From a bacterium UBA1790 (GTDB taxonomy: Bacteria; Bacteroidota; Bacteroidia; Bacteroidales; Muribaculaceae): a DNA stretch of 6,716 bases. Under the pieces are notes generated by a model. It was not told where the DNA came from. It did no database searches and saw only the letters and a program-made list of their open reading frames with translations. The stretch lies in contig DCGA01000146.1 of the NCBI GenBank assembly GCA_002314465.1, positions 1-6,716 of the forward strand. The letters are read 5' to 3'. The stretch's first letter is position 1. Each line of letters opens with the position of its first letter. Shown piece after piece: positions 1 to 6,598 of this stretch. The position numbers and the translations under genes were made by a program.

Positions 1-732
1 AGAGCCGTCGAGCACGAGTAAAATCTCATGTGGAGCCTCGGGGATAACGCGACGCATAACATCTTTAATCTTAGTAAGTTCACGCATAAGGCCCACGTTG
101 TTGTGGAGGCGGCCTGCTGTGTCGATAATCACCACGTCGGCATTATTAGCCTTGGCATGTGACACTGTATCATAGGCAACCGATGCGGGATCAGTTCCCA
201 TCTTGTGCTTGACAACGTTCACGCCCACGCGTTCGCCCCATATCTCAAGTTGCTCGTCGGCAGCGGCACGGTAGGTATCGGCTGCACCCAGGACGACTTT
301 ATTGCCGGCTTTCTTGAAATGATAAGCCAGTTTGCCGATTGTTGTAGTCTTACCAACACCATTAACGCCCACAACCATAATAACATAAGGCTTCTTTTCG
401 GGCGCAACGGTAAAGTCTTCCATGCCGGCATTATTATTGTCGGCAAGCATCTGGGTGATTTCGTCACACAGCAAGTCGTTGAGCTCACTGGTGCTCACAT
501 ATTTGTCCTTCTTTACTCGCTCCTGGATGCGGTCAAGAATCTTAACGGTGGTATTAACGCCCACGTCGGATGTAACGAACACCTCTTCGAGTTCGTCAAG
601 CACATCATCATCGATAGTTGATTTACCGGCTACAACGCGAGCCAACTTAGAAAAAACACCTTCCTTGGTCTTCTCGAGTCCCTTGTCGAGCGTTTCCTTT
701 TTCTCTTTACTGAAAAAACTAAATATACCCAT
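1..732 (-). CDS. ftsY: Signal recognition particle receptor FtsY, N-terminal 244 residues (3' end outside window)
   Basis: FtsY is the membrane-associated SRP receptor GTPase. It pairs with the Ffh/4.5S RNA complex to bring ribosomes making membrane proteins to the Sec translocon. The reading frame starts at ATG 732-730 (MGIFSFFSKEKK) and stays open to the window edge. Residues about 15-100 form the helical N domain. The G domain then shows the P-loop GVNGVGKTTT (122-131), the DTYRAAA motif (152-158; DTFRAAA in many homologues) and the DTAGR G3 motif (204-208). The visible part ends in LVLDGS; the TKxD and closing-loop motifs lie outside the window, so I estimate 70-80 residues are missing. 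There is almost no acidic A domain before the N domain, unlike the long one in E. coli, which is usual in Bacteroidota. No Shine-Dalgarno is present; the leader is A-rich. The gene is transcribed away from the neighbouring met cluster and has its own promoter at 748-779. Family assignment is very secure. Confidence 0.97.
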   Translation of the reverse strand, partial: MGIFSFFSKEKKETLDKGLEKTKEGVFSKLARVVAGKSTIDDDVLDELEEVFVTSDVGVNTTVKILDRIQERVKKDKYVSTSELNDLLCDEITQMLADNNNAGMEDFTVAPEKKPYVIMVVGVNGVGKTTTIGKLAYHFKKAGNKVVLGAADTYRAAADEQLEIWGERVGVNVVKHKMGTDPASVAYDTVSHAKANNADVVIIDTAGRLHNNVGLMRELTKIKDVMRRVIPEAPHEILLVLDGS

Positions 733-746
733 TCTATATTTTTTTT

Positions 747-774
747 GCAAATTTACGGCAAATCGGCCGCAAAT
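747..774. repeat. Three GCAAAT direct repeats with 11-bp period
   Basis: GCAAAT occurs at 747-752, 758-763 and 769-774 on the plus strand (ATTTGC on the minus strand), each start exactly 11 bp after the last, with unrelated 5-bp spacers. Eleven base pairs is close to one helical turn, so the copies face the same side of the DNA. They lie across the -7 box and spacer of the ftsY promoter. They could be an operator for a regulator that binds cooperatively, or a by-product of AT-rich promoter sequence in which one copy is simply part of the -7 element. Confidence 0.5.
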
Positions 775-779
775 ACAAA
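748..779 (-). promoter_or_regulatory. Bacteroidota-type promoter for ftsY
   Basis: Read on the minus strand, TTTG (779-776) is followed after 20 bp by TAAATTTG (755-748). This exactly fits the Bacteroidota -33 TTTG and -7 TAnnTTTG consensus at its usual spacing. Transcription would begin near 740-743, leaving a leader of only about 8-11 nt of mostly A before the ATG at 732. Three GCAAAT repeats at 11-bp intervals overlap this promoter, one of them covering most of the -7 box. The promoter call is inferred from consensus alone. Confidence 0.75.
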
Positions 780-805
780 AAGTTATCTTACTTTTTTCAT
801 AAAAC

Positions 806-839
806 ATTGCAATTGTTGTGCCTAAAATAGTTAACTTTG
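806..839 (+). promoter_or_regulatory. Bacteroidota-type promoter for the isomerase-metH-metF cluster
   Basis: TAACTTTG at 832-839 is a perfect TAnnTTTG -7 box. The best -33 candidate is ATTG at 806-809, with a 22-bp spacer that is slightly long; TTG at 813-815 would give a spacer of only 16 bp. The -7 box overlaps the 8-bp palindrome AGTTAACT (829-836). Transcription would start around 844-848, giving a leader of roughly 12-16 nt to the ATG at 860, too short to hold a riboswitch. Its -33 box lies about 27 bp from that of the divergent ftsY promoter, so the two polymerase sites are nearly back to back. Confidence 0.6.
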
Positions 840-859
840 TACATAATTATAATATAACG

Positions 860-2053
860 ATGGGAATCAACATTTTCACTCTTACATCGCGACTTCACGA
901 TGCCGAGGCAATCACACGTTCCACAAGTGCGTTTTTGTCTTCGCTTGGGTTTGATTACAGTTTTAAGGGCGAGGACTTTGCCGACTATGGCAAAGGCGGC
1001 CTGGACCTTATTTACGTGCGTACCGGAGGTACCGAGGGTCTCTTCCTTGAAATGCTCAGCACGCTTGAGGACATGCCCCGCAAGTTCTACCTGCTCACAT
1101 CGGGCGAAAGCAACTCGCTCGCGGCATCAATGGAAATTCTGTCATATCTGAACAACAATGGCATGACAGGCGAGATTATCCATGGCGATACCGCTTATAT
1201 CAACCAGCGCATTAGCATCATCGAGAAAACCGTTAGTGCTCGCGCAGCACTTTCAGGCATGACTCTGGGCGTAATAGGAAAGCCTTCGGACTGGTTAATC
1301 TCGAGCGGCGTTGATTATGATATCGTAAAGAAAAGACTCGGTGTAACGCTCGTCGACATAAGCATGGAGGAGTTGCTTGAAGTATATGGCAACACCGCTA
1401 CTCCCGCCGACGATATGATAAAAGAGGCGAGAAATGAAGATGAAAAATCGCGCATTTCCAATGCTGTGAAGCTCTACGAAGCACTTAAAGTAATTGTTGA
1501 GCGCTACCACCTTTCGGGCTTTACCATCAGATGCTTTGATCTGCTCACTGCCATACGCAACACCGGATGTCTAGCACTTGCGCGATTTAATGCGCAAGGC
1601 ATAGTCGCCACATGCGAGGGCGATATCCCCGCAATGCTCTCAATGGCAATCACACAGGTTCTCACAGGCTACTCTGGCTTCCAGTGCAATGCGTCGACCA
1701 TCAATCCCGTTACAGGAGAGATTCTGTTTGCCCACTGCACCATCCCGTTCAATATGGTTACACGCTACGAACTTGACACACACTTCGAATCGGGTCTCGG
1801 CGTGGGCATCCGTGGCTATAGCCAGCCCGGTCCTGTCACTGTTTTCAAGACCGCAGGCGACATGTCGCGGCACTTTGCCGAGGAAGGCGAACTTAAACGC
1901 TGCCAGGGCGAGCCCAACTTGTGCCGCACCCAGCAGATAATCGCCCTCGACAATGTACAGGCCACACAATACTTCCTCACTCGCCCCATTGGCAACCACC
2001 ATGTAGTAATCCCGGGACGGTGCAAGGCGCTCCTTGATGAAATTCTCGATTGA
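860..2053 (+). CDS. L-fucose isomerase-like protein (COG2407 type), substrate unknown
   Basis: The 397-residue product resembles the short FucI/AraA-fold proteins annotated as L-fucose isomerase-like, a family that includes aldose-ketose isomerases as well as many uncharacterised members. Visible landmarks are SGESNSLAASMEIL (81-94), GVIGKPSDWLISS (137-149), TIRCFDLL (222-229), TGCLALA (235-241), CEGDIPA (252-258), FAHCTIP (290-296), THFESGLGVGIRG (307-319) and GNHHVV (378-383). Asp255 in CEGD and a histidine in GNHH are likely metal ligands by analogy with FucI and AraA. A glutamate matching E. coli FucI Glu337 is not obvious, and Asp227 may stand in for it. No signal peptide or membrane segment is seen, so it should be cytosolic. 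I chose ATG 860 because an in-frame GTG at 818 lies upstream of the -7 box and could not be on the transcript. metH follows after 39 bp without a clear promoter, suggesting cotranscription. The fold is secure; the reaction is not known. Confidence 0.85.
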   Translation: MGINIFTLTSRLHDAEAITRSTSAFLSSLGFDYSFKGEDFADYGKGGLDLIYVRTGGTEGLFLEMLSTLEDMPRKFYLLTSGESNSLAASMEILSYLNNNGMTGEIIHGDTAYINQRISIIEKTVSARAALSGMTLGVIGKPSDWLISSGVDYDIVKKRLGVTLVDISMEELLEVYGNTATPADDMIKEARNEDEKSRISNAVKLYEALKVIVERYHLSGFTIRCFDLLTAIRNTGCLALARFNAQGIVATCEGDIPAMLSMAITQVLTGYSGFQCNASTINPVTGEILFAHCTIPFNMVTRYELDTHFESGLGVGIRGYSQPGPVTVFKTAGDMSRHFAEEGELKRCQGEPNLCRTQQIIALDNVQATQYFLTRPIGNHHVVIPGRCKALLDEILD

Positions 2054-2092
2054 TACCACTACACACAATAGAAAATCTACAAATCTGAAAAA

Positions 2093-5000
2093 ATGGGATT
2101 ATTAGACGAACTGAAACAAAAAATATTAATACTGGACGGTGCCACAGGAACCTACATTCAGTCATTAAAACTTGACGAATCGGGGTTTAGGGGCACGCGT
2201 TTCTCCAGCCACGAGGTCGACCTCAAGGGCAACAATGATGTTCTCAACATCACTGCCCCCGATGTAATTCTCGGCATGCACCGCGCTTATATCGACGCCG
2301 GTGCCGACATTATCTCGACCAACACGTTTTCATCGACCACGGTATCACAAAGCGACTATCTGTTAACCGACTACATCACCGAGTTGAACGCTGCGGGCGC
2401 AAGAATTGCACGCCAAGCTGCCGACGAGTGTGACCGCAAGGTATGGGTAGCCGGAAGCATGGGCCCCACAAGCAAGTCGCTCACGATGTCGTGTGATGTA
2501 AACGACCCCACAGCACGCGCAATAGACTTCGATACACTTGCCAATGCCTACGAAGTCCAAGCGCAAGCATTGATTGACGGCGGTGTGGACTTGCTCTTGC
2601 TCGAAACCTGCTACGACACCCTCAACACCAAGGCAGTCCTTTACGCCATACAGCGCATTAATGAACGCCGTGGCGTGGTGATGCCGGTTATGGTTTCAAT
2701 CACAATCAACGATCGTAACGGCCACATCCTCACCGGTCAAACAGCCGAGGCGTTCTATACAAGCATAAAGCACTACCCCATTGTTTCGTTCGGCTTCAAC
2801 TGCTCGTTTGGCGTTGCCGATATGGCTGCTCCCCTTGCCGATATTGCCAAGTCGCTTCCCGTGAATATAAGCATCCATCCAAATGCAGGGCTTCCCGACG
2901 AGATGGGAAATTATTGCGACAAGCCTGCTTATATGGCCGAGAATCTCAAGAAGATGGCCCAAGATGGTCTCATCAACATAGCAGGCGGCTGTTGCGGTAC
3001 AGGACCGGAACACATTAAGGCAATAGCGAATGCACTCAAAGATATCACTCCCCGCACAATACCCGAGGCTGACAATCGACTTGCTGTATCGGGACTTGAA
3101 AACATTATTATCGACAGGGAGACAAACAATTTTACCAACATAGGCGAACGCACCAACGTGGCTGGATCGCGCAAGTTTGCAAGGCTCATAGCCGAGCACA
3201 ACTATGAAGAGGCCATCCAGATAGCCGCATCTCAAATCGAGAACGGCAGTTCGGTCATCGACATCAACATGGACGATGCAATGCTCGACTCGCGTGCCGA
3301 GATGCGCGCATTCGTGCGCTACATCGCCACCGAACCCTCGGTTGCACGTGCGGCAATGGTAATCGACTCTTCGTCGTGGGAGACGATTGTGGAGGCACTC
3401 AAGAACGCCCAGGGCAAGTGCATTGTTAATTCCATTAGCCTCAAGGACGGCGAGCAGGCATTCATAGAGAAGGCCAGCGAACTGCGACGACTGGGTGCTG
3501 CTGTAATCGTGATGTGCTTTGACGAGAATGGACAGGCAACATCCTACGAACGCAAAATAGAGATATGCGACCGTGCCTATAACCTGCTTGTATCCATAGG
3601 ATTCCCAAGCGAAGATATAATCTTTGACCCCAATATTCTCTCCATAGGCACTGGCATTGCCGAACATGCACTATATGCCGTTGATTACATCAAGGCTGTC
3701 AAGTGGATTAAGGAAAACCTGCCCAATGCCAAGGTGAGCGGCGGATTGTCCAACCTCTCGTTTGCATTCCGCGGTAACAACCTGGTGCGCAAGGCAATGC
3801 ACTCGATATTCTTGTATCACGCCATCAATGCAGGTCTTGACATGGCCATCATGAACCCCGGCATGATATTTACATATCAGGATATCGAGCCGCAGCTCCT
3901 CAATGCCGTTGAAGACCTTATATTCAACCGCAACGATGATGCAACGCAACGCCTCATCGAAGTGGCAGCTGGCATGGATGCATCGGCAGTATCACCAACG
4001 GAGGTGGCAAATGCCGAAGCGGCTTCACTCACAGTCGACGAAAAGATATGCAAGGCACTGGTGAGCGGCCGAAGCGATAACCTTGACGAACTGCTCAAGC
4101 AATCGCTCGAGCAACTAAACGGAAACCCTGTGGCGGTAATCGAAGGCCCGCTCATGCAAGGCATGGAACAAGTGGGAAATCTATTTGCCGAGGGCAAACT
4201 CTTCTTGCCGCAAGTAGTTAAATCGGCACGTGTGATGCGCGAAGCCGTGGATATACTCCAACCAGTGCTTGAGTCACACAACCGCGAGGCGGCTTCGGCC
4301 TACAGGCACACGGTGGTACTTGCTACAGTCAAGGGCGATGTTCACGATATAGGTAAAAATATCGTATCTATAATACTGTCTTGCAACAACTTTGATGTTA
4401 TTGACCTCGGCGTAATGGCCGACAACCGTCTGATTCTTGACACTGCGAAACGTGTCAAACCCGTCATGGTGGCTGTGAGCGGTCTTATAACCCCATCGCT
4501 TACCGAAATGGAAAACCTGTGTCGACTGTTTGAACAAGAAGGCATGCGCGTTCCCATTCAAGTGGGCGGTGCTACGACATCGGCAGTTCACACAGCAGTA
4601 AAACTTGCGCCACTGTATAGCGGCGGCGTATTCTATAGCCGAGACGCATCGCATAGCGCACTTATAGTCAAACATATAGCAACTGATATCGATGCAGCTC
4701 TTGAACGTAACCGCGAGAATCAAGCAAAGATTGTCGACGCTTACAATAATCACACCGAGGCTACAGCAACCTATACCGAAGCAAATGAACAAGCTCCGAC
4801 GGTGGACAAGGGTTATTCGCTGTCATGCGAAGAACTGAACGCAAAGGTTATCACGCCTACCATTGAACAGGTAGAAGGCTTGATTGACTGGCGCATGTTG
4901 CTTGCGTTCTGGAACTTCAAGGGAAACAGCCTTGTAGAGATAATCGCCGGTAACGCCGAGGCGGCAAAGACTCTTACCGAGGCCAAGGCGATGTTTGCCA

Positions 5001-5554
5001 CTGCCAAGGAGCAAGGGCTGATAGAACTTGTATCTGCCGCCCGCTTCTACCCCGCCGTTAGCCGTGGCAATGACATCGTGGCGGGCGACATTGTGCTGCC
5101 CATGTACCGCAGCCAATGTGAGCCATACAATTCGCTTGCCGACTATTATGGCACCGAAGCACCGCTGGGAATGTTTGTAGTAAGCGCCAAACTGCACGAC
5201 AACTACGACGAGAAGAGCTACGAGCACCTCATGCTTCATGCACTTGCCGCCCGTATTGCCGAAGCCGCCACACAATGGATACACCACAAGGCATTCGGCG
5301 GGTACACATCTATCCGCCCGGCATTCGGCTATACCGTGTGTCCCGACCATCGCCTCAAGAAGGTAGTCATTGATGCACTTGACGCCGAAAGCCGACTGGG
5401 TATAACACTCACCGAGGGCTTTTCTATCAACCCATCGACAAGCGTTTGCGGCCTGCTCATTGCACACCCCGATGCCCATTACTTTGCCATCCAGGGCATT
5501 GACGAGGCACAAAGACAAGATTATGAATCAAGAATCAACTCAGTACTATCATGA
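2093..5554 (+). CDS. metH: Cobalamin-dependent methionine synthase (5-methyl-THF:homocysteine methyltransferase)
   Basis: MetH moves a methyl group from 5-methyl-THF through cob(I)alamin to homocysteine, giving methionine and THF in the cytosol. The 1153 residues carry all modules. The homocysteine domain (about 1-325) has zinc ligands Cys237 (NCSFG) and Cys300/Cys301 (GGCCG). The pterin domain (about 335-620) has GERTNVAGS (351-359), DINMDDAM and GGLSNLSFAFRG. The helical cap (about 645-735) has EGPLMQGM and LPQVVKSARVM. The B12 domain (about 738-880) has DVHDIGKN, with lower axial ligand His751, Asp749, and Ser802 in SGLITPSL. The reactivation domain (about 905-1153) has IDW (931-933), RPAFGY (1075-1080) and CPDH (1083-1086), the sites that handle S-adenosylmethionine. 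By remembered E. coli numbering (1227 residues), most of the missing length falls in this last domain. ATG 2093 has no Shine-Dalgarno but follows CTGAAAAA. The stop overlaps the metF start. No cobalamin or SAM riboswitch fits upstream. Confidence 0.97.
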   Translation: MGLLDELKQKILILDGATGTYIQSLKLDESGFRGTRFSSHEVDLKGNNDVLNITAPDVILGMHRAYIDAGADIISTNTFSSTTVSQSDYLLTDYITELNAAGARIARQAADECDRKVWVAGSMGPTSKSLTMSCDVNDPTARAIDFDTLANAYEVQAQALIDGGVDLLLLETCYDTLNTKAVLYAIQRINERRGVVMPVMVSITINDRNGHILTGQTAEAFYTSIKHYPIVSFGFNCSFGVADMAAPLADIAKSLPVNISIHPNAGLPDEMGNYCDKPAYMAENLKKMAQDGLINIAGGCCGTGPEHIKAIANALKDITPRTIPEADNRLAVSGLENIIIDRETNNFTNIGERTNVAGSRKFARLIAEHNYEEAIQIAASQIENGSSVIDINMDDAMLDSRAEMRAFVRYIATEPSVARAAMVIDSSSWETIVEALKNAQGKCIVNSISLKDGEQAFIEKASELRRLGAAVIVMCFDENGQATSYERKIEICDRAYNLLVSIGFPSEDIIFDPNILSIGTGIAEHALYAVDYIKAVKWIKENLPNAKVSGGLSNLSFAFRGNNLVRKAMHSIFLYHAINAGLDMAIMNPGMIFTYQDIEPQLLNAVEDLIFNRNDDATQRLIEVAAGMDASAVSPTEVANAEAASLTVDEKICKALVSGRSDNLDELLKQSLEQLNGNPVAVIEGPLMQGMEQVGNLFAEGKLFLPQVVKSARVMREAVDILQPVLESHNREAASAYRHTVVLATVKGDVHDIGKNIVSIILSCNNFDVIDLGVMADNRLILDTAKRVKPVMVAVSGLITPSLTEMENLCRLFEQEGMRVPIQVGGATTSAVHTAVKLAPLYSGGVFYSRDASHSALIVKHIATDIDAALERNRENQAKIVDAYNNHTEATATYTEANEQAPTVDKGYSLSCEELNAKVITPTIEQVEGLIDWRMLLAFWNFKGNSLVEIIAGNAEAAKTLTEAKAMFATAKEQGLIELVSAARFYPAVSRGNDIVAGDIVLPMYRSQCEPYNSLADYYGTEAPLGMFVVSAKLHDNYDEKSYEHLMLHALAARIAEAATQWIHHKAFGGYTSIRPAFGYTVCPDHRLKKVVIDALDAESRLGITLTEGFSINPSTSVCGLLIAHPDAHYFAIQGIDEAQRQDYESRINSVLS
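5551..5554 (+). other. ATGA stop/start overlap between metH and metF
   Basis: The metF ATG (5551-5553) and the metH TGA (5552-5554) share bases. No Shine-Dalgarno lies upstream (CAGTACTATC), so metF translation probably depends on ribosomes finishing metH. The overlap also shows the two genes lie on one transcript. Confidence 0.9.
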
Positions 5555-6507
5555 ATAAGGTAATTGACAAAATCAACAACGCATCATCGCCATTTGCAAG
5601 TTTCGAACTCGTTCCTCCCCTCAAGGGAAGCGACGTGAACGTGCTCTACAAGTCCATTGAGCCTCTCATAGAACTCAACCCGGCTTACATCAACGTTACA
5701 TGCCACCGCGACGAGGTGCAATACATACCCAATGACAACGGCACTTACAGCAAACTCACATTGTCTAAGCGCCCCAGCATGCTTGCCATTGTTGCAGCCA
5801 TCATGCAGCGCTTTGACGTCGACATTGTGCCACACGTGATTTGCGGCGGTGCGTCTATGGGAAAGATTGAGAGCGAGTTGCTCGACCTTCACTTCATGGG
5901 TGTTAACAACGTGGTAGCACTGCGTGGTGATGCCGAACCCGGGCAAAAGCGATTTATTCCCGACCCCGAGGGATTCACACACAGCGACCAACTCGTGGAG
6001 ATGATTGCACGACTAAATCGCGGCCAGTATCTCGATCCTCGCATCATGAATGGAGTGAGCACCGACTTTTGTGTGGGAGTTGCAGGCTACCCCGAGAAGC
6101 ACTACGAAGCCCCCAACATGTGTACCGACATAGAACATCTCAAGCGTAAGGTTGAAGCCGGCGCCGACTATATCGTGACACAGATGTTCTTTGACAATGC
6201 CAAGTTCTACGAGTTCAGGGATAAATGTCGCGAGGCAGGAATCAACGTGCCCATTATCCCGGGTCTTAAGCCTCTGTCGACTGCAAAGCAGATTCAAACA
6301 ATTCCCCAGGCATTCCACCTCGATATACCCAACGAACTGGTATCGGAACTCCAGCAACACGACAACAAGGCAGAACAGTACGAGATAGGCATTGAGTGGT
6401 GTATAGCACAATGCCGCGACCTGCTTGCACACGATGTGCCCGCGCTGCACTTCTACACAATGGGACGCGCCGACAATGTGCGCCGCATTGTCAAAGCGGT
6501 TATATAA
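5551..6507 (+). CDS. metF: 5,10-methylenetetrahydrofolate reductase
   Basis: MetF is a flavin-dependent cytosolic TIM-barrel enzyme that reduces 5,10-methylene-THF to 5-methyl-THF, the methyl donor for the MetH encoded just upstream. The 318 residues show FELVPP (18-23) with Glu19 matching catalytic Glu28 of E. coli, PHVICGG (94-100), ALRGD (123-127) with Asp127 matching Asp120, GVAGYPEKH (176-184), [18 protein letters not shown] (198-215) with Gln211 matching Gln183, IIPGLKPLS (235-243) and the closing HFYTMGR (300-306). It is about 20 residues longer than E. coli MetF. There is no eukaryote-like regulatory domain, so feedback by S-adenosylmethionine is not expected. The start ATG at 5551 overlaps the metH TGA (ATGA), pointing to translational coupling and matched production of the methyl donor and its user. 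The E. coli residue matches are from memory; the family call is secure. Confidence 0.97.
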   Translation: MNKVIDKINNASSPFASFELVPPLKGSDVNVLYKSIEPLIELNPAYINVTCHRDEVQYIPNDNGTYSKLTLSKRPSMLAIVAAIMQRFDVDIVPHVICGGASMGKIESELLDLHFMGVNNVVALRGDAEPGQKRFIPDPEGFTHSDQLVEMIARLNRGQYLDPRIMNGVSTDFCVGVAGYPEKHYEAPNMCTDIEHLKRKVEAGADYIVTQMFFDNAKFYEFRDKCREAGINVPIIPGLKPLSTAKQIQTIPQAFHLDIPNELVSELQQHDNKAEQYEIGIEWCIAQCRDLLAHDVPALHFYTMGRADNVRRIVKAVI

Positions 6508-6528
6508 TAACCGATTTTGGGCGTGGCG

Positions 6529-6560
6529 CTTGCATAAGCCAAAGTTTTCAACTAACTTTG
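6529..6560 (+). promoter_or_regulatory. Bacteroidota-type promoter for alaS
   Basis: CTTG at 6529-6532 is followed after 20 bp by TAACTTTG (6553-6560), a perfect TAnnTTTG -7 box at canonical spacing. The -7 octamer is identical to the one before the isomerase gene. Transcription would start near 6565-6569, leaving a leader of about 30 nt rich in A and T up to ATG 6599. The -7 box is also the right arm of a 7-bp inverted repeat (6540-6560). This suggests alaS is transcribed separately from metF, although read-through from upstream cannot be excluded. Confidence 0.75.
6540..6560. repeat. 7-bp inverted repeat CAAAGTT-N7-AACTTTG overlapping the alaS -7 box
   Basis: CAAAGTT (6540-6546) and AACTTTG (6554-6560) are perfect reverse complements separated by TTCAACT. 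The right arm is seven of the eight bases of the proposed -7 box TAACTTTG. As DNA it could be an operator; as RNA from metF read-through it could form a weak, A/U-rich hairpin. It lacks the GC-rich stem and U-tract of an intrinsic terminator. Confidence 0.45.
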
Positions 6561-6598
6561 CATGTTTTAATGCGACAAAACATAATACATTATATACA

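Noticed and set aside
205..802. Plus-strand frames of 138 and 126 codons opposite ftsY.
   Set aside because: They are antisense to conserved FtsY GTPase motifs and have low-complexity products rich in Ser/Thr or hydrophobic residues.
818..859. An in-frame GTG that would add 14 residues to the isomerase-like protein.
   Set aside because: It lies upstream of the perfect -7 box TAACTTTG (832-839), so it should not be on the transcript. The added residues (PKIVNFVHNYNIT) are encoded by AT-rich promoter sequence, and MGINIFTLTS from ATG 860 makes a natural start.
2696..3667. A 323-codon open frame on the minus strand, inside metH.
   Set aside because: It lies wholly antisense to conserved MetH domains. 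Its product is unusually rich in Cys, His and Tyr and shows no family motif. It is a side effect of codon bias in metH.
4736..4810. Thr/Ala/Glu-rich stretch in MetH (around residues 886-903) that might have been a repeat or insertion.
   Set aside because: It falls exactly at the linker between the B12 and reactivation domains, where low-complexity variable sequence is expected. The reading frame is intact.
4823..5518. A 231-codon open frame on the minus strand, inside the metH reactivation domain.
   Set aside because: Antisense to conserved sequence, Cys/Val-rich with no recognisable motif, and no promoter in a sensible place.
6516..6543. A possible terminator hairpin after metF (TTTGG...CCAAA, or an inner GCTT-GCAT-AAGC), followed by AAAGTTTT.
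   Set aside because: The stems are only 4-5 bp, cannot be nested without mismatches or bulges, and lack a proper U-tract. The region also overlaps the alaS -33 box.
6582..6593. Inverted repeat ATAAT-AC-ATTAT in the alaS leader.
   Set aside because: All A/T with a 2-nt loop; expected by chance in an AT-rich leader and not a stable structure.
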